DNA of 64,000 nt, taken from contig QVOM02000119.1 in assembly GCA_003586115.2 (NCBI GenBank), forward strand, positions 44,814,742-44,878,741, read 5' to 3'. The position numbers and the translations under genes are program-made. Positions 24,530 through 36,784 of this stretch are shown piece by piece (the stretch's first letter is position 1; every line of letters starts with the position of its first letter). The notes beneath the pieces were generated by a model. The model did no database searches and was not told the DNA's origin. It saw only the letters and a program-made list of their open reading frames with translations. The stretch is from Salvator merianae (Eukaryota > Chordata > Lepidosauria > Squamata > Teiidae).

Positions 24530-26120
24530 CTTTTGGCAACTTAACTATATCTCATGTGAGTTGTTTTCTTTTGGAACTGAAGAAAGGCAGAAAGGAAAAG
24601 CTTATTGAAAAGATTTCAGCTTACTGCAACTCCAAACTTTAATAAATTTAAAGTTACAAAACTAAAAACAGATAAAGGGACTGTAATTTTTTTTACTAAA
24701 AAGAAAAGACTCATCTTATTCTTGACAAATCTGCTTTGGAATTAATGAAGCTGCCTGGACAAAGACTTAAGACGGTAGGAAAGCACTTTGAGTACTTTAA
24801 GAATAAGTGGTTGATTGGTCTAAACATTATAACAAGAACATAAGGTTACAAAAATAACAACATTGTGTCATTGTATCTATGGAGAGAGAATTGGGAGTTA
24901 AGTCTCCTTGCTTGTAGAAAAGCAAAGTGGAGACAAAAAAAGAGGGAGAAAGTTATCTTTTACTTTTTAACTCAGGAAAATTGACTCCTCTCTCACCTCT
25001 AAAAATTTAAATTTGACAACAAGAAAAATGCCTACAATGCAAAAATCAGAAAGGGCTTATCAGAACAATCTTCAGAAGGGTCAGGTTCCCCAGAAATTTT
25101 ACAGAAAATGTTTGAAACTTTGAGAAATGACATTATGTTACAATTCACAGAAATGTCAAGGTTAAAGGCAGAGTTGAGGATCTTAAAAATGAGATCTAAG
25201 CAATTAAGGAAACAGCAGAAGAATGAGCTGGCGATGTAAAACAAACACAAGATAAGTAGAAAAACAAGGGAATAAAACTGGGATTACAAATGAAAAGAGT
25301 TGGATCATCTGATATTATTACAACAGAGAGAAAAAACATTCTCTTGGAGGTTTAAGGCAATTCTGGAGGAATCTAATGATGATATTAGGAGAAATCAGTT
25401 AATTTTTTTGTTAGAATATTGTGCAAGGAGGAGAATTTTTTCTTGACAAAGAAATTCAAGCTGAGAAAAATCCTATTTAGATAGGACAGACTGGAAGGAA
25501 CTTTTACTTTCAAACAACAAAAATTTCAACTAAACTTTATACAAAAAGCAAGAGAGTGCCTGAGCAAATTTGAGAGACCGAAGAAGCTTGAATGGAAGTG
25601 GAGGTGACAGATGCAACTGTTACAAAACTGAAACAAATAATAAAGAATTCCAAAGACTAATATACAACTGAAACTGGAAATTTCTATTTTGGGCTTGATG
25701 GAACCATGACTGCACACGACTATGGCAGTGAGATTGCTATATCCGTAATAATGAAAGAATTCAGCATTTCCCACCATGGAAGACTGGCTACTGAAACCGA
25801 CGGACTTAGCAGAAATAGACAAATTGATATGCTTGATTAGAAAAAGAGCATTAGTTTTATTTTTTAAAAATTGGGAACCCCTAATTAACTTTATAAGAAA
25901 AAAATGATATATTGGTTTTGGAATTTTGATTAAGTATGAATCGCCAAAAGAAGTAAAATAATTGTAATGCTTGGGTGGAAGTATTAGAATGGATATGCAT
26001 TTAGACATCAAAAGGATGATTGCAAGTTACTTTTTTCTTCCCCCCCCCCTGCATTTACTTGTGTTTTCTTTTTATGTAATCTAATGTTTTTTTTTTAAAA
26101 AAAACCCTCTAATAAAGAAT
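24530..26120 (+). mobile_element. L1 LINE, internally deleted
   Basis: A 5' part has an L1 ORF1-like coiled-coil region near 25050-25230 (frame with LRNDIMLQF, MSRLKAELRILKNEI). It is followed, after loss of nearly all of ORF2, by an ORF2 C terminus near 25775-25960 (MEDWLLKPTDLAEIDKL, FFKNWEPLINFI). The 3' end is T/C-rich, followed by A-rich sequence and AATAAAG at about 26112. The two ends join without the ORF2 endonuclease and RT. Confidence 0.55.
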
Positions 26121-26124
26121 GAGG

Positions 26125-26905
26125 TGATGAAATTATTAAGTCAACATATGATACAAAATTAGGAAGGATAGCAAATACTTTAAAAGGCAGAATCACAAAT
26201 CAAAAAGACTCAATATCTTAGAGAGTTGGCCTGAAATCAATATAATGAAGTTAAAATAGACAAAGGTAAAGTGCTACACCTGGCAAAAATAATCAGATGG
26301 ATAAATACAGCATGTAAGATAAATGATTTGACAAAATTGCATGGGAAGGCATGATATGGTTGCAAAAACTGCAAATTCAATCCTAGGCTGCATTACTAGT
26401 AGGATGGCTCCATATTACAGGCAATAATAATCTCACTCTATTTGGTACTGGTAGCATGTTCATTCCTGGCACCTCACTTCAAAAAAAAATTCATATAAAT
26501 TGGAGCAGTGTCAGAGAAGAGGGAACAAAGATTACAAGAAGATAGGAAAATCTCCTGTGAAGAGCAAGGCAGGCTTGACCCTGAGATACTCTCTTCAAAT
26601 GTCTGAAGGTATGTTCAGAACACAGCCATGACTGGTTCTCTACTATCTCCAGATGTGAGATGTATAATAGCAAATTTTATCTGCAACAAGGCAGATTCTG
26701 CTACACTGTCAGGAAGATGATCTTTCTAGCGAAGACAGTTGAACAACAGAGCTGATTACCTAGAGAAGCAGTAGCCTCTTCTCCAAAGTAGGTAACCAAA
26801 CAGAAGCTGGATAATCATCCATCAGAGACACTTTAATCTCAGTTCCTGCATAGAATAGGGAGTTGGACACAATGACCCCTTTCTAACTTTACAACTTCAA
26901 GTTCA
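26125..26905 (+). mobile_element. CR1 LINE 3' part, decayed
   Basis: The nucleotide order matches CR1 ORF2 from the DTKLG-like block (about 26150) through 'HLGKNNQMDKYSM', 'GCITSRMAPYYRQ..SLY' and the C-terminal 'CLKV..' region to a 'GVGHNDPFLTLQL'-like end at about 26905. Many indels are present. Confidence 0.65.
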
Positions 26906-28066
26906 AACCATGAGATTTATTAAAAAAATGATCTAAAAGTAGAAAAGAATAACTATTTGAGATTATAGAGAGCTATCTGCAATTCAGAAAGATCCCTCTT
27001 CGTTTAGATGGCTCTGCAATTTAATTCAGTTTCACGATTTTGCATATTCATAATTCTAGTGTAGTCCAAAGAAGCGTTCATGACTCAGAAAAATATGTTT
27101 AAACTTGAAAGTTCAATGTAAAATATAAGCAACATATACTTTCAAAAAATGTTTCATTCCCAATAAACACACATTCTTATAGAAGGAAAAACATTACAAG
27201 ATTTAAATGTGGGTCATAGCTACTACCTCTAATGGAAAATACACAAACAGGAATTCTTAATTTTCAACTACAATAAATTAAAATTATCTTGTGACTGATC
27301 TTTATATAAACTAACTGCTAGAAATGTAATTCTGTGTGCAGCATCTTTAAAAAGAGTGTTTTTAATTCAAAACCTTTAGAAAACAGTTTATGTTGATGGA
27401 CAACACAGAGTTCAAAATAAATATTCTCTGTTAGTTACAAATAAACATCTTTCTTTAAGCTGATCCACAGGTTAAATCTGTAGTACAAAACATCACATTC
27501 ACAGAAATAAAGCACAATCCTTTTTACATAAAACATACCAATGTGTTTTAATTCAATTCATATATTTTTTTGAAATAACACTTTCACTAAATTTCCCAAC
27601 AAGATTTCTCCCCCAAAGAATAAACCATATTATGTTATTTCTGAAATTTACAAAAAACTAAAAGTATCCATTTTAGAAAAAGGCATTATCTGCCTATCAC
27701 AGGAGATCAATCTAAGCAAAGTTTGCAAATCTCACTAACTGCTATGTTTCTCAGCACTTTTGTAGCACTTTAGACTTCCAAGCATGTTTTGTTGTCTTCA
27801 TGGCATTTCCTCTCAGCCAAACTAAGTGACAGGTTACTACTATTCCCATTTTACAATAAAGGAGCAGAACTCAATATATTTGGTATGGACATAATAATCA
27901 TAACTTAACAAGAACCAGTCTAACATGCTCTCTTCAGTAGCGGCTTCTTTAAACCATTTTCTCTCATTACAGCTGAAAAAAGAATTATAGTTTAATATAA
28001 TTTATTAACCAAGATGCAATGACAAAAATCAGTAGTATTTTTGTGGTGGGTTTCCAATACACTTAC

Positions 28067-28192
28067 TTGCATTTCTTCTTTTGTGAAACTGGCTGCCTCA
28101 TCTCCTAGTTCATGTAGATACATACAATCTGGTTTTGGACACTGCATATTCTTCAGAAAATAACTGCAATATTTTGTGGTACCTAAAGATGC
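28067..28192 (-). CDS. CNOT4: CNOT4 coding exon 5: CCCH zinc finger
   Basis: This 126-nt exon has 42 codons, phase 0 at both ends, residues 188-229. It begins ASLGTTKYCSYFLKNMQC and ends FTKEEMQ. A C-x8-C-x4-C-x3-H zinc finger is visible with ligands C196, C205, C210 and H214. With the RRM it forms the RNA-binding half of the protein. The acceptor ends CGACCAG and the donor is a strong GTAAGT. The upstream intron begins with a 29-bp tandem duplication, annotated separately. Confidence 0.95.
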
Positions 28193-28216
28193 CTGGTCGG
28201 AGAATGAAAAACACAG

Positions 28217-28274
28217 TAGTAACTAAAAAGGAAAACTGTATTTCCTAGTAACTAAAAAGGAAAACTATATTTTG
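28217..28274. repeat. 29-bp tandem duplication in the 215-nt intron
   Basis: Two near-identical units with the shared core TAGTAACTAAAAAGGAAAAC, at 28217-28245 and 28246-28274. They lie 25-82 nt upstream of the CCCH exon acceptor, the region where a branch point would be expected. The duplication also lengthens an already short intron. Confidence 0.9.
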
Positions 28275-28407
28275 TTTTCATAGCTTTAAGATTCAATCTT
28301 TGTTATTATAGCATTCACCTTCATACATGCATTTGCCTCATGTAACACAACTAGCACATACATATCCTTCGTCAAGGGTCATTTTTCTATAGACACCCGC
28401 AGATTAC

Positions 28408-28509
28408 CTTAAGTGTTCTTCCATCTACCACCACATTATTGACACACTGTATGGCTCTAAGTGCATCTTCTGACCGGATGTAGGTGACATATGCACTTGC
28501 ACTTGGACC
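28408..28509 (-). CDS. CNOT4: CNOT4 coding exon 4: end of RRM
   Basis: This 102-nt exon has 34 codons, phase 0 at both ends, residues 154-187. It encodes GPSASAYVTYIRSEDALRAI followed by QCVNNVVVDGRTLK. The RNP1-like strand SAYVTYI and the following helix complete the RRM. The acceptor ends AAATCTAG and the donor is GTAATC. The next exon starts only 215 nt away, the shortest intron of the gene. Confidence 0.95.
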
Positions 28510-30317
28510 CTAGATTTAAAAAATTAAGTGGAAAAATAAGTTTTGTGAAGTTCAGTGCTACACTGTAGCAGTATAATAAAGAATTTATTAAAATAAGGTG
28601 TAGGACAGCCCCCTACAACCAAGTCATTTCTATCACACTGCAATGTTAGATGTATCAGTTAGTTTAAACTAATTACAAAGGTGCATATAAAACACATTTG
28701 AAAAGCTTTTTGGGGCTGAGTGTAATATAAATTGTTTCAAGAACTTTATAGTACAATCCTAGCCCTTTCTACATTGAAACAAGGGGATGTGCCCTCTCAA
28801 TTCAAACACTAGATAGGATTTCCACAAGTGGAGTTGAAATGCAGAAAGCCTATTCTTTTGCAGCAACATAACTATGGGTCTTTCTGTATTTTCCTTAGAG
28901 CGGACCAGAGAGACTCCACCCGCTCCTAGTACACTCTGTCCACACAAGACAGAGTGTAGACCAGAAATAGCATCCTGGTCTAGACTACTGGTAGACCTCT
29001 TTTCAAGGTCCACCAACATACTAAAGGGTGGTATACCAGACAGCACACTCCCATGGTCCGGAATACCACAGGGGACATGTTTCAGCGGCACAGCAAGGCG
29101 CACTGATGAAGCAAGTTCTTTCAGAGCTCCAAAGGTGAGGAACTTTCATTTCTGGCCTTCATAGCATTCAGAGGCACCTCACACTGGCTCTAAAGCTGGC
29201 ACAAGCTTCATAGATGTAGCTTGAGATAGATTGCTTATTCTGCACTGAAACATCTTACTACTCTGGTCCAGAATACTGGGGAGAGTGTGGATTCAGCCTA
29301 TAACCCCCACAGAGCAACTGCTCTGGAAATGGAGTATGGGAAAGGGAAGGTTGACAAAATAAGCTCAGGCTGGTGAAAAGTAATGCTGCCATAAAACATG
29401 CATGAGCAAAAATACCATTGCAAGTAATTGAAACGGATTTTCCCTATATCCTTTCTGTTCTGGAGACCATAATCCCCTTTCCTTGGCTCAAATTGTGTTT
29501 AAGTTGGGCAGGACCACTTCCTGTCTTAACTAGTAACAATCTCTTAAGAGGGAATACTTCCAGGATATTGTAATGTAAATAATCTATGTTTCTTATTTCA
29601 GTGTATTCAATGTTTACCTTAGAATATTGAGCCCATTCCCTTAATAAAGACTCACTGAATTAAAAATCATACATGACAAGAATAATAATTTTCTGAAGTG
29701 AAATCTGAACTAGAAGCTTCTGATTACTCCTGTGCACTTTTTATTATTTAACTGGGTAAAACAATTAGAACAATACAAATGTAGTTAATTATTTTTTAAT
29801 TATCTTAAACATAGTTGAGGCTCTTTCTTTCCTTACAATTTGTTTGCCATTCCACCCATTTTAAGACATAGTTCTTAAGAGACAGTTATTCAAATTTGTT
29901 AACAGGAAAGAACTTTATACTCAAGAACAACTCCTAAATTTAATATTGCATTAGCATTTCCAGCTTATTAGGTTAGAATGAGAGTATATTTGTGAACAGA
30001 GGGTTGGATGCACATCTGGAAGATGACTTCATTTTGTACGGACAGAGGCTTCCCAGTGAAACAAAATAACCAGAATTAAATCAATTTGCTGAATGCTGTA
30101 CATTTCAATTACATTCTGAATGTACTGCTAGCTATTCCAGGTTGTGGAAATCAGTTGACTTTGATAATAAGCATGCAGAAAAGCAAATAGCACCACTTAT
30201 CTGACATGGGCTTTTTGCTGAGGTACAATGGCACTTAGTTGCCCACATTCAGCTGCTGATGGGAGTATAGCTGACCACCCACTTCTTGCCCTAGAATGGT
30301 AGAAGTCAGAAGCTTAC
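28510..30317 (-). other. CNOT4 intron 4, 1.8 kb
   Basis: GT-AG intron. A GC-richer patch at about 28770-29400 looks like an unidentified interspersed repeat and includes a perfect 11-bp stem at 28930-28958. The rest is AT-rich with nothing recognised. Confidence 0.8.
28930..28958. other. perfect 11-bp inverted repeat
   Basis: TACACTCTGTC (28930-28940) and GACAGAGTGTA (28948-28958) with a 7-nt loop, within a GC-richer patch of intron 4. No family was recognised. Confidence 0.6.
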
Positions 30318-30404
30318 CTGTGAGCCTGCATATGATGTGCTGTTGTTGATGACAACTTTGTGTATTTTACCAAATTTCCCAAAATATTCTGGCCTTTTCA
30401 AAAC
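30318..30404 (-). CDS. CNOT4: CNOT4 coding exon 3: middle of RRM
   Basis: This 87-nt exon has 29 codons, phase 0 at both ends, residues 125-153. It encodes VLKRPEYFGKFGKIHKVVIN followed by NSTSYAGSQ. It covers helix 1 and strand 2 of the RRM, with the typical 'FGKFGKI' turn. The acceptor ends CATATAG and the donor is GTAAGC. Being a multiple of three and phase 0, it could be skipped without a frameshift, but that would break the RRM fold. Confidence 0.95.
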
Positions 30405-33379
30405 CTATATGGAAGATTAAAGTAACTCATATAAAACCAATACGGGCAAGCAATTCAGATAAACCACACATCGTGCTCAGAAACTGTTTAAATCTATTTT
30501 TACTTGGTCTAAAATTTTTAAAGAAATTATCTTTAAAAAGCAACAAATGAACTGTGCAAAGGGCTCTAGCAACAAGAAATTCCAAAGACAAGCAACCAAA
30601 TAGGAATGTTATATTGTCGCAAAATTAGAAAAATAGTCTATTATTTCAGTAAATTTCTACATTACATATGCAACAGATGCTTCCCATCAGCAATGCTAAT
30701 AACAGGAATTTACTGTTTCCTATACTGTTTTCTCTACATTCGGAAATGTCAAATTTTATGAGTTGTTAGAAAACAATTAACTGAGGACTCACTGAGAATG
30801 TCTATTCTAATTAGACAAAGAGAGGTCCCATATAGGGGTTACTCCACCCACTGCCCAGGAACAGACAAAGATTTCACCTCAACTCCATCTCTGCCACAGC
30901 AGGAAGGACACAATAGATAAAGACAGGGGAAAAAAGGAGAGAGGGGAGAGAGAGACAGGAACCTCTACTGAGAAGCCTAGAATCTGGAGACAAGACCTTC
31001 TGCAGAGAAAATAAGCCAAGTTTGACAGTTTTCACATTCTAGTTCTCACAAAGGTAAGATTTGGATGCCACTGTCCCACTGGACTAGAATGACGAAGCTC
31101 TAATGTTCCTTTCTCATTCCAGTCAAAGAAAAGACATCCACTTATGGGACATGTTAAGACTACCCCTATATTGGTAAGCAATGTAGGTGTCAAAATTTAG
31201 AAAGGGCCTTCTGGAGGCTTTTCTACTGAAACACAAGTGTTTTTAATGTCTTTTGCAAATGGCCTGAGATTTTTTTAAATGAAAAGCTGTATAGAAATGT
31301 CTTAAATAAATAAGCAAGCAAGCTGCCAAAGTTATGATAGTTGTGACTACCAAGTTATATATAGCTTTAGGAAACTTTTCATCCAGACTAGTTGCATCAA
31401 AGGAGTCAATGAATAAATCTAATGGCCAAAACAGCTTAGGGCACTGTAAATCATTCATTTTGTCAAATTCTCTCAGCGTAGGAAGGGAAGCAATGATACT
31501 ACATGGCGAAAACATTTCTTGGGCCCTATGGAAACACAAAAATCCAGAATGAAAGAAGGATCTAGTCAAGATATAATGCTGGCTCCTTCAAAGATGAATA
31601 GGTGATCCTGGACTGCAGTTCAGCCACTTGTCTAGATAACGTAAAGGCAATGAAAAAAGCACCTTTAAAAGACAGCACCTTCTGTTTTAGAAAATGCTGG
31701 ATATGGTTATGATGTATGTAACCAAATATTTCTTGTGAGCAACACAAGGCACTTATCCCGAAGCTCTTAAGGGCCTTCTGAGAGTAGTCGGAGAAAGGTG
31801 CCACACAAGACATGTCTGAAGTTTGCAGAAAAATATCTGGAATAGAAATGGTTCCCTGCTGTACACTGCTAACTTCATACATTAGCTGGAAACTTCGTAC
31901 GTAGCTTTACAGATTCTCTGCATCATGGAATAGATGACTACCAGTTTTGATCCATACAGTTCATATTAAGCAGCATAATTTGCTCAGATACCACATGCCT
32001 AGAATTAATCCCATGAAAGGCTACTCTACTGTGTATGTGTATTTGTCTGTGTTTAGGGTCCACCTTTCTTTAAAATTTCTGAAAAGTGCCTACTTTTTCT
32101 AGAACTCCTCTACAGATTGAGTATCTCCTTGTTTGGTCACCTGGACTGTCAAACCTATTTAAGGTTCTTATTAAACTGAGAATTTCAACATTCTGATCAC
32201 AGCCAGAATACAAAAAGCATCATGTTTCCTACTAGTACCATCCTGAGCTGGGAAACCCTGGATTGAAGTGTGTTTCTTTAGAATTCCAGAGACAAGAGTC
32301 TTGATTTCATGGGATGATGGATACTGAAATACATTTATTAGTAGTATAACGATTAAAAGTATTTTCAACTCATTCACATCTGTTGAGAGGAAGGAATGGC
32401 ACTGTCTTTCTGATTGCACAATAATCTACAACCCAGATCCCCCTTTAATTGGCCATCTTTGCTAAATTCTCTAACATGCTTGTCAAATGAGGTACTGTAT
32501 TTTTTAGGCATGGAAGGAACCTCTTCCTGAAGAAACTATACCCAACCTAGTAATCAGAGTAGAACCTCTTAAAGCTATTCTTGAAAGCTCCCTAAACTCA
32601 GAATATTGTCAGATATGGTTGTGCAGATCTAGACAGAGCATCTGACAGGTTGAGGAGAATCAAGACAGCTCTGAGCATGTTCCAAGAGACGCTGGGGATT
32701 GAAGAATCATAGCATGAAGACTGCTTACAAATATGCTTATGAATAGACCAATCTGTTCTTCAGATGCTGACTGAGTTGAAGGCCTAAGGCTATAAAGTCC
32801 TCCCGTCACTGTCACCTATGGCCTCTCTCTGCTCAGAGGACCACAACAGGTTCCTACAGCTTAGAATTGCAAAAACAAGGGAAAGGCAATGAGGTTTTAT
32901 TTTTTTAAAATAAAAAGGGAGAGAGAAAAGGAATGAGGAACATATATGGGATTCAACCCATATGTGGATACCTCTCCTTGCAGTAGGGTGAGAAGAGACC
33001 AGCACAGCTTCCCTGGAAAGATATCCAGCAAAACTGATGATGCAAATGAAAAAAATCATGCTCCTGATAACTACAAAATACAGGTTGCACAATCCTAGAT
33101 CACCAATAACTATAAGCAACATTTACATCTTGATAGAAATAAATTGCTTCCTGCATCAGTAATAGACTGCCAGCAGGACATTGGTCAAACGTTTCCTCTA
33201 TATCATAGGTAAGGAACAAATAACCGATTTATTTATTCAGAATATCTGTTGCCCACTCTCCCTCATAATGATTTCAGGGGGAATTTACACACACATCTGT
33301 GAAAATGTAAAAATGCAGCATGACTGTAACAAATTAGAGCAATGACATATTTAAATAAAAATATTTATATCAGTACTAT

Positions 33380-34105
33380 AACCTACAGATTGCTGCACAA
33401 GCTCCCTGATTCACTCAGTGTTTACCTAAAGTTATCAAGGATTAAACGGAACAAGTAAAAACCTGCACTACTTGGACTAGAATTGTGAACTCACTGGATT
33501 ATTTACCCAAAACTACTAGATATAAAGATATGATGTGCACAACTCCCTTACTGGAAGAGCTCCACTGGCTACCAATTCCTTTCTGGGCACAATTTAAACT
33601 GGCTGTTTTAACCTATAAAGCACTAAATGGCTTAGGACCAGGATACCTGAAGAATCGTCTTGTCCTCTATGAGCCTGCCAGGCTGCTTAGATCAGCCTCT
33701 GAGGCCCTTCTCTCTGTACCACCTCCTTCCCAAATCCGGTTAGTAGGAACAAGAGTGAGGGCCTTTTCAGTGGCTACCCCCAAGCTTTGGAATTCCCTCC
33801 CCATGGAGGCCAGGATGGCCCCATCTCTTCTTGCCTTCCGTAAGCAGGTAAAAACATTTTTATTCCGGAAGGCTTTTAACCCAATAGTTGATTTTTAATT
33901 GTTTTTTATCTTTTTTTTTTTTTTGGTCTTTTATCTCTTTATAGTGTTTTATTTTTAATATTTGATTACTGCTCTTAGATTTTATTTATCCTACTTTTAC
34001 TTGTATATATGAATGGGTAGTTTTTAATTGTTGTTTTAATCTTGTATGCCGCCTTGAGTCCCTTTTTTGGGAAAAAGGCGGGATATAAATAAATAAATAA
34101 ATAAT
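33380..34105 (+). mobile_element. L2-like LINE 3' end with AAAT tail
   Basis: The open frame 33485-33898 (137 codons) is the C terminus of an L2-like ORF2, with LEELHWLPI, FKLAVLTYKALNGLGPGYL, RAFSVATPKLWNSLPMEARM and KTFLFRKAFN. The 3' UTR ends with the squamate-type tail 'GCCGCCTTGAGTCCC ... GGCGGGATATAAAT' (34049-34090) and an AAAT microsatellite (34085-34103). It is the best preserved LINE in the window and still open over its last 137 codons, but it is 5' truncated. Confidence 0.85.
34085..34103. repeat. AAAT microsatellite (LINE tail)
   Basis: An AAAT run directly after the GGCGGGATAT motif of the L2-like LINE. Confidence 0.9.
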
Positions 34106-34129
34106 TTAAAAAATGCCATTACAAACAAT

Positions 34130-34715
34130 GAAACAGAACTGATGACAAGAGTTAAAATCAATATTGGTCCAGAGCTTGATTTATTACATTTGCTAAAAGA
34201 GGGTAATGAGAATAATTATAATCGAAAGCTCCTGATGTTCCTATTTAGCCTCACTAAGTTAGTTACAGCACAGGGATGGAAAAATAATTTGACATGGAAT
34301 CTAAAAACATGGTACTGCAAACTGGGAAATGGTAGAAATGAAGTACCTGACCTATGTAAGGCAAAAGATGAGTTGTAAATTAAAAGGGAATCCTTTTGTA
34401 GAAAAGTGGAGAATGGGCTTATGGAGAGTGATATCTGACCTCTTCAGTCCCATTTCCAAGCTTGGATCAGAGACACTTGAGCTGGAAAAGTTAAATACGT
34501 GGTTGGTTTAAAGTTGGTTTAAGTTATTTTGAAATTAAATGTATCTTGCCCCAGATGCTTGCATCGACCTTCTGTCTGCTGCTAAGATGGGGGAGGGGGT
34601 AAAGGGGGACTTCTTTGACTTGTTTTATGTTGTTTTTTAAGTCTGTTACTTGTAGTCTTTATTTTCTGTATTAGTGTTAATATAATTTTTTTTTTTTTAA
34701 AAAAATTAAAATAAA
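34130..34715 (+). mobile_element. L1 LINE 3' fragment
   Basis: The open frame 34142-34378 (MTRVKINIGPELDLLHLLKE, TKLVTAQGWKNNLTWNLK, WYCKLGNGRNEV) resembles the C-terminal part of squamate L1 ORF2, with the 'A..WK....W' block. A T-rich then A-rich 3' end lies at 34688-34713. It starts 25 bp after the L2 tail at 34105. Confidence 0.55.
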
Positions 34716-34968
34716 AACCTGCAGTACTCCAGAAACTAATAGTTATGTGTCAGAATGTCAGTTCGTATCAAGAACCTATGGGTCCTATTCTACAAAAATG
34801 ACTAAAGCAACCTCAACTATCCTGCTCCTCAACTAAGATGCTCAGGACAAAATAAAAATAAAAATAAAAACTAAAGAAATAAATCTAAAAATGAATTTGT
34901 TAACAGCCAAGAGTATTATAGTGAAAATTCACAATTCTTTGGCTGTGTAGCCACTGATAGCAGCTTAC

Positions 34969-35166
34969 CTCTGGATCTGCTAGACGCTGGGATAAGCCTA
35001 CTACAAAGACAAGATTCTTCTGTACAACCCGTACACTGGCCAGATGTTTACGGTTCTCTGATATCTTCTGTTTTCTCTCATTCTGCTTCTGTTTCTTTTC
35101 ATTTTTTATCCTTTGCAACTCTTCTTGGGAGAGTGGTTTATATACTGCTGGATCTTCTGGGTATGG
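34969..35166 (-). CDS. CNOT4: CNOT4 coding exon 2: lysine-rich helix and start of RRM
   Basis: The exon encodes residues 59-124 (66 codons, phase 0 at both ends). It begins PYPEDPAVYKPLSQEEL, then a strongly basic segment rich in K, Q, E and R (about residues 74-99) that looks like an extended or coiled-coil helix. The first RRM strand follows, with the RNP2-like stretch LVFVVGL near residues 110-116. The acceptor is TTCTTAATTAG and the donor is GTAAGC, both canonical. The RRM is the RNA-binding module between the RING and the CCCH finger. No frameshift or stop is seen. Confidence 0.95.
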
Positions 35167-36784
35167 CTAATTAAGAAAATAAAGAAGTTAAGTTTCAGAC
35201 AACTAGAAAAAGAGTTGACTGCAAGAAAAAACTTGTTGAGTTTCTAGATATATTTAATCCTTGATTACTGTTCACGAAATTGAAATTGCTTATGTACATT
35301 TTTAAACTTGTCTTTGGTATTACAAAAAAACAAAACAGAACTCCAATATAAAATGCACAGTGCTGCAAATCTCTAATTCATATGAATTTTCTTAAACCAT
35401 TGTATTACTGACTGATTGATTGATTGAAAGTATTTTTATTTTGCTTCCCATCTTGGGATGGCAAAGCATTACAAGGCATCATATCAGGTCTTAAACACTG
35501 ACATTCCAATATAAACATAAAAATTTCACGTTATCAATGAACTACATGGAATCTTGCTAATCCTTGCTGAAAAATTGCGGCATCGTCTCCTTTTGCTACA
35601 ATTAGACTCCCAAAGTGTTATATACTGCAGCCAAGAGAAGCTTTTTTTCAAGTATGTATGCCCTACAGGGAGCTTCTGGCAGAGTGTGATAAATGAGGAA
35701 GAAGGGTTCAACTTCCCCCATACAGATGAAAATACCCTCTCTATCATAAGTTAATCTGTGGGCATTGCCCCAATCATAACTTGAGCAGGGGGTGAAGCTT
35801 CTTGAAGATTGTAGCTAAAAACAAAGAAACAAACTCATGTCTCACAGGCTATATTCTCATATAAACATTTAACACAGAAGCACAAATAGTTTCTGTGTTA
35901 CTGAATTCTTCAGATAATTAAGATAACCAGTACTGCTTACATCAACTCTTACCCCGTATTATTTTAGCAAATTATATTTCTGCATTCATTTGCAATAATT
36001 CATTCACCAAGAGCCGATTTTGAATAGCAACTGGCTTCATTCTGAACCAGGAAGTTTGTAGGAAAAAACTCTTTATTTGTGCTTAGTTTAGTTGTTGCCT
36101 AGGTCCATAATCCCTATGTTGAATCCTCTAAACTGGGACTATTTCATAGACAGAACTTGTCACCACCACCAGAAGTCATTGTTGATAGGCTGAGTTCATC
36201 TGTAGAACAGAAACTCAGTGCCCAGCAAGAAGGTACTTATTTGGAAGGAGCCCAGAGTGAGGCACAGAATTCAGAAGAGGATGAAATGGCTCTATGTAAA
36301 AGAGGGACTGCAGTGAGATCATCTCAAAGAGCACATGATGATGATAGAAATGATGATACGATGTGTGGAGTTGTAGTAAACTATCCTAGTCAACTATTTC
36401 TTAAAACAGAGAAACTGAAACTTCTTGTGATAGACTTCATTCTTAATAGTTCTTGCTGTACAGTACAGCCCAGTATTTTTGTCATATGAGAAATGAATAC
36501 AGATGATACTAAGTGTACTTAAAATCTACACTTGAGTCGGCTTTGTATGTTCCACTTATTATGACTTATTTGTATGACAGGAAGCCCAACTTCACATATA
36601 TGGAATGCTTTTCCTTAGGAAATAAGCCAGGTAACAATTACAGCCATATTTCATTTGTCAGGCCACTGAGCACTTGGAAATATGAGTAATCTAGGAAACC
36701 ATGAGAATATTTTTGCCATGAAACATGAAATTGTTTTTTTGTATTCTGAACCTCTAGATGTATCTTATTTTGGCTGTCATTCAC

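Larger units (their letters stand above)
18673..28066 (-). other. CNOT4 intron 6, 9.4 kb, repeat-rich
   Basis: The largest complete intron, GT-AG. It holds the 352-bp CpG-rich hAT MITE (19526-19877), an L2 reverse-transcriptase fragment (about 19980-20220), a CR1 3' part (23560-24415), an L1 with internal deletion (about 24530-26120) and a second CR1 3' part (26125-26905), all LINEs on the plus strand, antisense to CNOT4. 20500-23500 and 26950-28060 show nothing I can name, apart from a degenerate 40-50 bp periodicity at 21050-21290. Confidence 0.8.
30405..34968 (-). other. CNOT4 intron 3, 4.6 kb
   Basis: GT-AG intron. It contains an L2-like LINE 3' end (33380-34105), directly followed by an L1 3' fragment (34130-34715), both on the plus strand. 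A LINE-tail-like stretch with a short AAAT-type run is at 31235-31322. A short antisense LINE-tail-like stretch is at 33222-33300. I see nothing nameable in 30430-31230 and 31330-33220. Confidence 0.85.

Noticed and set aside
25526..26011. 161-codon minus-strand open frame
   Set aside because: Antisense of the L1 ORF2 C-terminal fragment; rich in F, I, S and L as expected for such a shadow.
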